This document shows positions 21,616-32,585 of a stretch of DNA of 64,000 nucleotides, one piece after another (within the stretch, counting starts at the first letter, position 1; the number at the start of each line of letters is the position of its first letter). The stretch covers positions 856,296-920,295 of the forward strand of contig NW_023503339.1 of NCBI RefSeq assembly GCF_014529535.1, given 5' to 3'. The notes beneath the pieces were generated by a model. That model was given only the letters and a program-made list of their open reading frames with translations, was not told where the DNA came from and made no database searches. A program made the translations under genes and the position numbers. Origin of the DNA: Bradysia coprophila (Eukaryota > Arthropoda > Insecta > Diptera > Sciaridae).

Positions 21616-22789
21616 GTTCGTAAACTATTTATGCACACCGTTTCAAGCACAATAGAAGAAATATTTCACTCACAAAGATTCCACTTAAAGCTATAACGGA
21701 AAATGAATTCAATATTTAGCCTATTCCTGTACTGAAATTCTGGCTTATTCGGCAAGGAATCAGTTGATGTAGTTCGTTAGATCAACCACCACCAAATAAC
21801 TGATCCAAATAAACGAAAGAAAAAAAAATACAAATTTCTTTTCCGATTCAAATCTATGTCATTCCACATAAAGCCAATTCCATATTACAATGTCTACGAA
21901 ACAAAAATGAAGAGAGAATAGGAAAAAAAATATCAATTCGCGTGCAAAACAAAATGTATTTATAGGAAACATCCAACTAAATATTGATAAATAAATTAAA
22001 ACTATAAATAAATTTGAATGTAATGTAAGGAATGTGGAATAATACGAAACAAAACTGTAGTCCTTTTGCACTACAGTGCTATATATATATAAGTATATAT
22101 ACAAACACACACCACACAGTTTTTGGTTGACTGGATTTAATAGCGAATTTGATTATGTAGCTTCGTCGTTTGACAAATCCAGGATGATGTAAATTTAATT
22201 AGGGCATCGATCATATAATACCAAGATAGTACATCTTTAACATACACTGACAAAAAACACGGCATCAACCGTTCCATGTTCAGCTTCGATTATATTTGGA
22301 AAAACGGTTAGATTTGACGAGTCGTTTTAATAAATTAATAATTGAGATAAAAAAAATAGGTCAAATTTATCAGCAACAGTAAAAAGCTCAGTTTCATGAA
22401 CGGTTTAGGATTTAGAGTTTTTTTTACCAACTAATTACTATACCACGGCAACAGGTGGTAATTAACTTTTTCCAACCACAAATAAGTCAATTTTGCCACA
22501 CACAAATAGTATTGCAACAAATTAAGGGCGACACTTTTCCTTTAGCTAAAGCATTGTTTCAAGCTGTGTGTGCGCAATACACTTTGTGCATCCACGATGT
22601 ATTTGCACAAATCAAAGATTTTGTTTCACAAAATATAAAAGCAGAATCGAAGGGGTATGCAGACTTTGATTAACCACTTGTTAATGTGGCTATAATCAAT
22701 GGTTAATCAGTTACACATTCAGTTCACTGATAATCATTTAAAACCTGATGACAGCAACTGTTAATGTCAGCCAATTTTGTGTCAAGTGC

Positions 22790-22920
22790 TGCAGTTCCAC
22801 TCGTGCAATCACACTTATTTTGTGTGCCTATACGGTAATTCGACTTCGTCACGCTTGTGCTCGACTATGAAACTTGCACAAAATGGTAATGCCGGTACGT
22901 TTGTACGAGTGGACCTGCTG
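22790..22920. mobile_element. Probable MITE
   Basis: The left end GCAGTTCCACTCGTGCAA and right end TTGTACGAGTGGACCTGCTG are imperfect inverted repeats of about 20 bp bounding 131 bp. No clear target duplication. Confidence 0.45.
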
Positions 22921-23759
22921 GTAAGCACGCTGAATCAAACGTGGACATAAAATGGATTTGACTTGACTTTAACATTTACCGGTAATTTTTAGCGTAGACT
23001 CTCACACGAAATCTACTCCTGTTGCAACTGTGCACCATGATAACAACTAACATATGCACTGATCGAAAGATCTGCAGATCAGTATTACCCAAAATTTACC
23101 GAAACATCCAATTATCATCCCTAAAATATAAACTTCAAAAATTTGTTTCGCAATTATTTTTCAATGTTTTTCTCATTGACATTGCTAATTAATTTCAAAC
23201 TAAAATTTTTAATTCAAAATATTGTTAGTAATTATAATATCTTTTGATCGATAGGTATGCTGTGTAGTAAAGCAACCTAATTTAATTGGGCAGCACATTT
23301 ATCGTTAAAATAAATTATTCTTCTAACTCTACTCTCTACTAACAGAGGACACCAATGCTGAGATTGAAGTACTTTAATATAAAAACAAAGTTCAGTAATC
23401 AAACTAGCTGAATTACACCAAAATTTTCCCAATTTTACGAATATCGTATGAGTCATACTATGGAGGTATGCTCGTACCTTTAATAATGTTTGTACTAAAA
23501 AAGTTAAAATAAAAAATGTGCCCCGATTTTGGTATGTTGTTATCACCTCGTATTATGTGAGCGTAGTTTTGCAATGCCCTCAATAAAAGAAAATTTTCAT
23601 TTTACAATCAACCAATACTGTCTAATAGCTAAAGTTTGAGTAAATAGTTTAGAATGTTATAAGTTGTTGCACCACATGCAAACATTTTTGTACAAAACAA
23701 TAAATTTATGAGCTAAGTTTTCTTTCCAGCACTTGTTTCATTTAGTTTTCTTTTTTCAG

Positions 23760-23823
23760 TCCAACACCAACCGGTGTGAGAGTCGGTTTGCACCCATGTA
23801 ATTATCAGCGTCTCTGTCAACAG
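23760..23823 (+). CDS. Orphan exon candidate
   Basis: A strong pyrimidine-rich acceptor (TTTTCTTTTTTCAG) ends at 23759 and a donor (CAACAG|GTAAAT) follows at 23823/23824. The 64-nt stretch between reads PTPTGVRVGLHPCNYQRLCQQ, with two Cys. I find no partner exons, so it may belong to a gene with very long introns or be chance. Confidence 0.25.
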
Positions 23824-25464
23824 GTAAATAATCTGGTGAAGATAAAATCAGAAAAAAATTCTTCAAGTGTATTCAGATGGAAGTTTCACGAACGGATATT
23901 AGCACACATCCATCAAATGAATTTCATATGGAAACTTAATCTAATGACTGTATCTCTGCATATTATCGTCTCTATTAAACGATAACAAAATTTCCGTATT
24001 TCCTTCACATTGAACACTGTACATTGCAGATGTCTACGTCAATTATAACCCTCTTTGATGATACGCAACCAATTTAAGTAATTGTTTTGAATGCAATGCT
24101 CCGTCACTTAGGGTGAGATTATTTCGGCTTCTTGTATAATTTGATAAGACGATTTGTTATGATGATTGGCAATCAGGCAAAAGAAACTCTTAAAAAGTAA
24201 AGTGGATCGCATCGCAAGTCTTCTTATCAACATCTAAAGTGTAGCTTTCCGCTTCGGTAAGAGCTTTGGAAAGAGTGAGCTCAAATAATCAAGTTATTTA
24301 AGATCAACGACCTGCTTTGAATGATGAAAAAAAAAACTAGACAACAAGGATTTATTATAAATTAAAAGAAACTTGATGAGGCATTTCCAGGTTGTCCTTG
24401 CTTCATTAACTTGAAAAAATATACTTGAAATCGTCAAGACTGATTTCTGAAGTTTGGTGGTGACATTTGATGAACACAGTTACCATGTTTTATCGTTCAT
24501 TGATAAGATTTATGGACCATAAAATGTGATGATCACTAAAGTGATGGGTGGTAGACGATGATAACAGATACGGCTTCGTAAAAATAATAGTTCTGTTGGT
24601 CTGTATGAATGAGTTATAGTATATACTGAAATAGGGTCCCCTGTTTAGTTCATTCATTCAGTGTCATTAACTCCGTTAATAGTAGCAATTATCAATCGAC
24701 ATGACATTGGCTTCAGCATTGCTGAAAAAGTGATTTTTGAATATTTAATAGAATAATGGTGCAATTGAAAGAAAATATATGCCAAGGTCTACCTACTAAT
24801 GGAGGCATTAAAGCTCCTCATAAGTTGATTTAAATGGATCCCAGACTAATTATAAGTGGGCCGATTTTCTTCAGATTGTTGATCAAAATCCCTGACCCTT
24901 GGCTCTGTTCAATGACCCCCAAAGATCATTTCTGTCTATTTTTTTTAAATTTCGATCTTCGATTTTCTCTTCTTTTTTTTCGTCAACACAAGTTGGATTA
25001 CATAGCCCCTAGAAATTCCAGTCAAAATCGTTTTCGAAAGCGTTACATACAGACAAACATCGTGTTTTTGTAAAATGTTTATTAAAAGCGGAAGCTGGAA
25101 GGATAACTCTATCGACACATCTTTCTCTTACGTTTGGCAGCACATCAAAAAAAATGAAATTTTCTTGTACGACTAGCACGATGGTCTCTTGGTCTCATTA
25201 CTGAGTATCTTTAGGGTGTCATTAAGTGTCATTAGAAAATATGATATATACGATATGATATGATCGATTGATCAATTATTTTCCGAAAAATTTCGAGAAA
25301 TCCGTTTTTTGTTTACTGGGCTATGAAGATTGAAATTAAAAAAAAAAAAAATAAGAAATACAGTTTTTAACATTCAAAAGTATCGACATATTATACATTT
25401 CTTATTTCTCCAACTTCTCTCATTTCTCCATAACGAGTAGCAAAATAAGAAATGTATAATATGT

Positions 25465-27236
25465 AGATTGTCTTGACGCACATCGTAAATTTTTGTCTGA
25501 CTGTTTCGCGAATACCGAAATGTTGGAAATTGGCTATGATCATACCGAATCACAAAAAGGCGAGAACTTTTGGTTTGGACGACTTCAGGCCGCTCAGCAT
25601 ATTACCGTGTCTGTCGAAAGTCCTGGAAATAATAGCTAAGGGACAAATGGTTGAGTACTTGACGCGTCTAAAATATATGGATAGATGTCAGTCTGCATAT
25701 AGACCGAAGCACAGCACTGAGACAGTGTTGTTGAATTTATCTGATTATGTTCGAAGAGCGTTTGAAAGGAAATGTCTCACCGTGCTGCTGCTGCTTGACT
25801 TTACTAAAGCGTTTGACACTATTAGGCACGGTAGGCTTCTAGACAAGCTCCGGAGTGAGTTCAAATTCTCAACATCGGCTGTGTCGTTTCTGCGGGACTA
25901 TCTTAATGATCGTAGACAATGTGTAGTGATCAAAAATCATGTTTCAGAGCCTATTCCAGTGCATCAAGGCATTCCGCAAGGCTCCGTTCTTGGGCCGCTC
26001 ATCTTTTCGCTGTACATTAATAATCTACCACAGTCGTTACGTCATATGCTACATCACATGTTTGCCGATGATGTTCAGCTATACTACGCTTTTGCTGAAA
26101 AAGATGTCGAAGATGCTTTCTCTAAAATAAATGCTGACGTTAATGCTGTATGCGCTTGGGCGTCTGAGAATGGATTGATATTGAATGCTGGGAAGACTCA
26201 AGCTATCGTATTCGCGAACAATGCTGTGAGACGAGTGATGCCGAACATTTTTATTAATGGAATGCTAGTAAATTACTCTGACAATGTGTGCAATCTGGGA
26301 TTGAAGATGGACGTTAACCTAAACTTCAATGCGCATGTGAACGATATAAGTGCAAAGGTGTTCGCCAGACTGAGGAGCCTTTGGGCAAATCAACATATTT
26401 TACCGCAACAAACTAGAGCAATGCTAGTCAAGACGCTAATGTTACCTCTATTCACTTACTGTGACTCGATATATTCGTCAAATATCAGCGCAAAGTCCGT
26501 CAAAGTGCTTGAGAGAGTCTTTGCTGCCTGTATTCGCTTTGTGTATGGCATCGGAAGGTATGACAGCATTGCCGAATGTGTAAGTCGTTTGCTGGGATGC
26601 ACCTTGATGGAGTTCCTCAAGTACCGCTCGCTGTTGATGGTCTTCAAATTAGTTATCAATGAGGCGCCGGAGTATCTGACTAGCTGCATTCAAGTTTCAA
26701 CGAGATCTAATCATTTGATAATTCCTGTTCATACCACAAGCCAGTACAACAAGTCATTTTTCGTAAATGCAGTTTCGAGATTCAATTTGCTCCCGAATGA
26801 AGTCAAAATGACTGGAACACTGAAATCCTTCAAAAATCGGTGTTTTGAACGTTTTGTTCGACAGCGTGTGTGAGCATCGTCCGGGGCTACATAGACCTAC
26901 CACTCATCGATTTTATTTTATTTTTTTTTATTTTTGATTTTTTTATGCACAGTGATACACAAGCATTAGGGTCGGTACTATTTCTTTTTATGCTTTTCTG
27001 CCCACCCCCGTACAGTCCAATGTTATGCTGCCTTTTTATATTTTTAATGTTCATTTCACTATCGTAATCCTTATCTCGTTGTTGAGGCTCTATTTGTTTA
27101 TTACGCTAGTCATTTGTAATTCTTCTTTTTTTTTTGTAATTTGTTAATCTACTGTTATGAAAAGTCTATGAACATTTGTATAAGGACCTACCTTGTTGTT
27201 CTGATAAATAAACCAAATTAAATTAAATTAAATTAA
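25465..27236 (+). mobile_element. 5'-truncated non-LTR retrotransposon
   Basis: About 1.77 kb. It starts inside the RT coding frame at a junction with the foldback arm, has an intact reverse-transcriptase C-terminal half, then about 360 bp of 3' UTR. It ends in an AAATT microsatellite (CAAATTAAATTAAATTAAAT), a tail type seen in CR1/Jockey-group elements. 5' truncation is typical of target-primed reverse transcription. Confidence 0.88.
25473..26873 (+). CDS. Reverse transcriptase of a non-LTR retrotransposon (partial, 5'-truncated)
   Basis: Open for about 467 codons to TGA at 26871-26873, without frameshift. RT motifs in order: NHKKARTFGLDDFRPLSIL (block 1), YRPKHSTETVLL, DFTKAFDTIRHGRLLDKL (motif A), QGIPQGSVLGPLIFSLYINN (block 4) and HHMFADDVQLYY (catalytic FADD, motif C), followed by a thumb-like region and a C-terminal segment ending FERFVRQRV. 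The upstream endonuclease domain is missing: a TAG lies in frame at 25463-25465, right at the truncation junction. There is no native start codon; the first in-frame triplet usable as a start is TTG. Members of this type copy themselves by target-primed reverse transcription. This copy is dead on arrival but its ORF is undamaged, so the insertion is recent. Jockey/CR1-like is my best clade guess. Confidence 0.93.
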   Translation: MTHIVNFCLTVSRIPKCWKLAMIIPNHKKARTFGLDDFRPLSILPCLSKVLEIIAKGQMVEYLTRLKYMDRCQSAYRPKHSTETVLLNLSDYVRRAFERKCLTVLLLLDFTKAFDTIRHGRLLDKLRSEFKFSTSAVSFLRDYLNDRRQCVVIKNHVSEPIPVHQGIPQGSVLGPLIFSLYINNLPQSLRHMLHHMFADDVQLYYAFAEKDVEDAFSKINADVNAVCAWASENGLILNAGKTQAIVFANNAVRRVMPNIFINGMLVNYSDNVCNLGLKMDVNLNFNAHVNDISAKVFARLRSLWANQHILPQQTRAMLVKTLMLPLFTYCDSIYSSNISAKSVKVLERVFAACIRFVYGIGRYDSIAECVSRLLGCTLMEFLKYRSLLMVFKLVINEAPEYLTSCIQVSTRSNHLIIPVHTTSQYNKSFFVNAVSRFNLLPNEVKMTGTLKSFKNRCFERFVRQRV

Positions 27237-28019
27237 ATACTTTTGAATGTTAAAAACTGTACAGAATGATCCTTGAAGGACACAGGAGACATAGATTTGT
27301 TGTACATTTAAAACTCGCTAAAATAGAAAAAAAATCGAATTACCATAGGTAACGTAAATCCTCTTATCACAGACAGAAAAAATTAATTTATGAAATTTAA
27401 AACCAACTTCACATCCAAATTCCATTACGTCTCATCTAATTACAAACTGGCAGTACATTAAAAACAGTACGAATCTTCATATCGCTCCCGACAGGTAAAT
27501 GTGTGTTCTTATAGTCTTTCTCAAAAAAGATTTAATGTCACGAAACTTTAAAAAAATCGTGATGTTATTGCATGCCATTTTCAGCAAAGTGCAAGACCTT
27601 TGTTGTACCATCAAAATGTTGTCTGGAAAGTAGTGCATAATTATCGCATTTACAGACATCAGCTGCATACCATTTGTATATATTTATAACTATATATAGG
27701 TGATGTCAGACAGATTTTTCCTTGAAACCAAAAAGTTTTTTTTTGGAAAATTGAAACGAGAGGGAAATAGAATTTGTTTAATAGAAGGAATTACACTTCA
27801 CATTCAAAGTCGAAAAAGCTCTGATCCGTGAACAAAATAAGCACCTGTTCAATGGACTTCAATGTTTAATGTTAATGTATCGACGGTGTCGCATGCATAA
27901 ATCTAATCGTGCAAATACTTTTCACATACACAGTCTCTGTGTTAGACAATTAGTGTGTTAATATTTCATATGTCGTCTTCGCTACCGAATAACAACTATA
28001 ATTTTTCAAGCAGAAATAT

Positions 28020-28426
28020 ATAAGGTTGCTGACCATGATGTGTGGTATTGTGACAATTTTTAACTTTGTACGTCGTTTTCTTGAAATCATCTGACATCCA
28101 GGAGTAATGACTAACTTTATTATGAAGATTGAACATTTGACTTCGCAATTAATAAAAAATTAATCAATATTTAAAGAATTTCTTTAATTAAGTTTAATAT
28201 TTTAATTGAACCGAGATTTGCGTTATGGTGTCCGTGATTTGCGGTATTTCATATGAAATTCAATAGAGACCGATATTTGGAGGTGTCTAAAGCGTCATAC
28301 AAATTATGCCGCAAATCAAAGTCCAAGAGAATCGTGATTTGCGGTATAATTTGTTTTACATGTAAATTTACATAAGCAAATCATGATCAGGTCTTCGCAT
28401 CCGCAAATCATGGTCAGCGACCTTAT
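28020..28426. mobile_element. MITE with subterminal GATTTGCGG repeats
   Basis: Terminal inverted repeats of 20 bp (ATAAGGTTGCTGACCATGAT at 28020-28039; complement with one mismatch at 28407-28426). The string GATTTGCG(G) recurs internally in both orientations near 28217, 28241, 28306 and 28331, and at the right end. Such repeats often are transposase-binding sites. Confidence 0.7.
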
Positions 28427-31127
28427 CAGAATCTATCAATATTCAACACTGGTAATCAAAGAGTACTACACGTATAGTAAATCGATGCAACAGCAAGCCT
28501 AAAATGGAAAATGTACGCTACGGCTACATATAGTAAAAAATGGAATTGGAGTCTTCGTAGTAATAGAACAGCCGAATCGGTAATAAAACCTCATTTCTTC
28601 AAGAATGACTGTAAAACAATCAAGGGGAAATGAGCGACGAAGACGTGATATTTCAACACTAGATAGGAAGTAGTAATTATGACATCGAGTGCGAAGTACT
28701 TTATTAGGCTTACGATGTGTAGTCATTGTAGCTACGAGATGAGTATGAGTAGTCATTTAACAGTTCTTTTTAATTCCATTTCACTTTCCGTTGGATCTCT
28801 TTTTTGGCTCGAACTTTACCTATATTTTGTTTCTCGTTTTTTAATATTTTCAAGTTTATGAAAGAATAGATTTATACTTTTAGGAACGACGGCAAACGCA
28901 TAGTAACAAAACAAATAGATCTGTTACTTCATTTATGGAAAGTGCCATTAAGTACCATTAAGAAGAGAGCATTTCGAAAGTATTGGAAAACTTTTAGTGA
29001 TAAAGGATATTTGTCTGTAGTTACACAATGTAGCTATTTGTGAAAAGATATGAACTATGTTACGTTTGGCTGTGCGACTATATTTCTTACCCAGCTACTT
29101 TACTCTTCACTATTGAAATTTACTAAATTATGTCTCTTAAAAAAATGAAAATTCTCACGTCCCTCATTCCAATTGTATTATCTCTGTGATCCATACCTAA
29201 ACGGACTCATACTTGAGTTTCTTCATCCTAATTTTTCTTCCATGAAAGAATGTAAATAAACTCCCACAAATTTTCCCAATATTATCATTTGCAATAGATA
29301 ATTCTCATCTCGAACAGATTTCACGATGCACTTTAATTTCATTTCATTTATAAACATTTCAACATATTTATTACTGAACTTTCGCTTGGTCATCCAACAT
29401 CTTGCAATAATTATCATGCTACCTAATACACTTCAGAAAAATAACAACAACAACCTAAATCGTGACTAACAGATCCACTTTAAGATCTTGAAAATTTAGA
29501 AATTTGGAGAGTAATAAAAATTATTCGAATCGGTACATGAAATGATCGACCAGTACGTAACCATAACTTTGGTATTTTGAGTTTTTTTTAAATTTAATCT
29601 GTCCAGAAGCGATTCAGTCATAAATAGATGCAAAACGGATAAACACTCGCGAGAGTTATTCGTAATGACACTGGGTTGTAGCATCGCTGGAAAAGTACCG
29701 TTTATTTCCAACTCAATTTAAGATCAATGTCGATCAGTGCGTCTTTGTAAGCTTTTTCTAAAACCAACATTACACCGAAACATAAATATTCCCGTCCCCA
29801 AAATGAACATAGCTCTCCAATTGAAACAACTGCAGTTTGTCATGAAAACGGATAACACTAAAAATTTCCTAGACCATCCTAATGTGTCTTAGGTCGGTAA
29901 ACTTATTCGCAGCTAAAATGTCTGAGTTTACACTGAATTATGTTACCATTCCATATTTCTCGATTACGTGTTATTCTTCTCCATCTTTTCATAAACGTGG
30001 AAACACACGTGCAACCAATTCTCATCATAATATAGTCGGTTATTGGAAATTAGTTTTAATTCTGTGTGGGCACATATATCAGAGCAGCACATGTATCTCT
30101 ACCAAGATCTATACTCAATATCCTATCCATATACAGAGCTGTGTACTTTCAGACATTCGAGTGAAAATAAATCTCTAAATGGACAAGCTAACATTGAAAC
30201 ATAGCATCATCATCGTTTACAACAATGGAAATAAAATAACATTTTCAATTAAATTGGTGCTGCAGCGATGTAATGTGTGTGCTTGAGTTAACCTGGTTTC
30301 CATGATGCAACACATCATTCGAAGTCAATACTACCTAATTTACGGTAAATTTTTGATGATTCTTTAATTGCGCTAAATTTTGTAATTTTCAAATTAATCT
30401 CCGATTATTTAGAGACGTTTACTTATACGTTTCAACGAGGTTTTCAAGTGATTGCATTCATTTTTCTTTTTTTTTTGTTGGCTAATTAGCTACTTATTAA
30501 AGTCGACGTCCATTGTAATTTTCAGAGGAATTCCATAGAAAAAATTGTTTGCTGTTAGAGCGGTATGCAATGCAAAAATGAGTTTTAGCCGATGAATATT
30601 TTAAATACCATCACGAATGTCTTTTGAGTTGACGTATTGTTTTTTAAAGAAACTTTTTAATTAGCTTTAGGCCTTCCTAACACTATTACTTGCTGTCTTG
30701 ATCATGATATGTTCACACTTCCTATTGCAATCATTTAATTACGGTAAAAAAAGGGAACAATATCCTTCAACCAATCAGCGATAATGTTCTCCATCTGACA
30801 ACGGAAACTGATCCCGTATGTTTTCCGGCTCCGAGAGTTTGCTCGCGTAGTTTCCTCCTCGCTTCGTTCATACCATGTACTCACATCGTCTCGCGCGCAT
30901 AGGTGTATGTGTAATCAAGCTAAGTTTCAATGTTATTCATATGAATTGTATTTGTGGATTGAATATCGTTGTAATATAGCATAGATTGGTTTGGTACACA
31001 CGAAGAACGATAATTCGGAAATATATCACACTAAGGCCCCTGTCAATAGAACAAAATGACAAATGAAAATGAAAAATCATCTCTTGAATGTATGTGTCGT
31101 TTTCATGTACAGACAGCAACGGCTGCT
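28427..31127. other. Gene-free interval
   Basis: Only short ORFs with noise-like translations. I see nothing else supportable. Confidence 0.5.
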
Positions 31128-31233
31128 AGGAATTTCGCGCCGCGTCATTCACAATAATTGACAAAATGACACATTTTGTATAAGGAAAGTGTCACTTTGT
31201 GGGTTATTGTGAATGACGCGGCGCGAGATTCCT
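31128..31233. repeat. GC-cored foldback element
   Basis: Arms of 30 bp: 31128-31157 (AGGAATTTCGCGCCGCGTCA...) and 31204-31233, inverted with very few mismatches. A second inverted pair inside (GACAAAATGACAC / GTGTCACTTTGT) makes almost the whole element foldable. The GCGCCGCG core stands out in this A+T-rich DNA. Confidence 0.75.
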
Positions 31234-31532
31234 CAACACCACAGCAACGTAACTTGAAGTTGACATAATTCAAGTTACCTTATTTATGCGCGATGGTGTA
31301 AGTTCATGAAGCAAGTACGATTGTCATGTTTAAAAAGAAAAGAAAAAAACATAGCTAACGCCGACCCGTACGAAACACCTATTCGTATCAAAAGCCTTTA
31401 ATGTGAAACTCTTCATTTCTCTTACTTCATTTTCTTCTCTGCTGAAAAACTATTCTTCCTTTTAAATCACTTACATTATCCACTCTTTACCTTGTTATCA
31501 TATACAATTAAATTGCCGGAGGCAATATAGAC

Positions 31533-32585
31533 AGCCCCGTACGAAGTCAAATTTCATAAATTCCTATTTAAACAGCTATATACCGCTATATTTACCTATA
31601 TTTCACTGTAAATAAACATTTCACAGAGGAATATGCTATTATATAGCTCTATATGCCTGTATATAGCTCAATATAGCTGTATATAGGTATATATAGATGT
31701 CCATATATGGAATCCCTGAAACCCCTCACACTTAACACATTATTTCCATGTTAACAGAAACTCTCTAAGCATCATTTTTCCCACTTTATATCACTTTTAA
31801 TAAAATCCAATATGGCCAATATGGTTGTTAGGAAACCGAAAATAGTACCGACGCTTTACATTCGTTAATACCTTTCAAACAAAAAAAAATCATGAAATTT
31901 GGTCAAAATTTACTCGAGATATTGACAAAATACTCCACGTTCACTGTACGGCCGAGTAGCCAGATAAGAGCTCACTCCAAGAGACCTAGCTCACGCTCCG
32001 GAGAACATAATTTCATAAACTTTTTTTTCCCTGATTGGTACGGTTAATACCTATCTAATAAAGCTAAAACGAACGAAATATGTTCAAATTTGGCCGACCT
32101 ACAAGCAAAAACTGCTTGCCGCCCTGTGCCTGTTTCACACCAAGGGGTCTAACTCACAAGTCGGTCATCCGATTTCCATAAACTTTTTTTTTGTCGATCG
32201 GTATTGTAAATATCTTTCATTCGATGTATCATTTACGAGTATAGCGTTTAAATGTCCGGAGATATCTTCGAAAAACCGTAAGGCACTTATTGGGCCCCAG
32301 CTCAGGAGGGGTCGATCCAAAATCACTCATCTTCGAACTTAGCCTGTCTTTTGACATTACCAAACGGGGAAAAAAAGAATTTTTAAAATCGGATGCGTTT
32401 TACTCAAGTTATCGTGCAGACAGACGGACGGACGGACGGACGGACGGACAGACGGACATTTTTTTTCTTGCTGATTTGGCATCTCTGGACAACCACAATA
32501 GGTTTCCCTTTACTCAGGGAGTCCAATTCGACGTGTTACAAACGTATGCGTAAACCTATAAGACCCCAGTACTTCGTACGGGTCT
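31533..32585. mobile_element. GTACGAAGTAC-ended element, copy 1 (inverted relative to copy 2)
   Basis: The left end is AGCCCCGTACGAAGTC and the right end CCCCAGTACTTCGTACGGGTCT, which is the complement of the left end of the copy at 57272. It contains TATATAGCT-rich sequence near 31570-31700 and a GACG microsatellite at 32421-32457. No long ORF, so non-autonomous. Confidence 0.65.
32421..32457 (+). repeat. (GACG)n microsatellite
   Basis: About nine GACG/GACA units inside the element at 31533-32585. The copy at 57272 carries the complementary CCGT array at the equivalent place. Confidence 0.9.

Larger units (their letters stand above)
21616..25359. other. Gene-poor interval
   Basis: Low-complexity A+T-rich DNA with a TATATA run near 22081-22100, one MITE and one orphan exon candidate, both listed separately. 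No full gene is recognised. Confidence 0.5.
25360..27260. mobile_element. Foldback element interrupted by a retrotransposon
   Basis: The left arm 25360-25407 begins ACAGTTTTTAACATTCAAAA. Its inverted partner is in two pieces: 25443-25464 (ending GTATAATATGT) and 27237-27260 (TTTTGAATGTTAAAAACTGT at its end). Joining the pieces recreates one inverted repeat of about 46 bp. The retroelement between them therefore inserted into the right arm. Confidence 0.8.

Noticed and set aside
22081-22110. TATATATATATAAG run as a promoter
   Set aside because: It is simple-sequence DNA without a gene start nearby.
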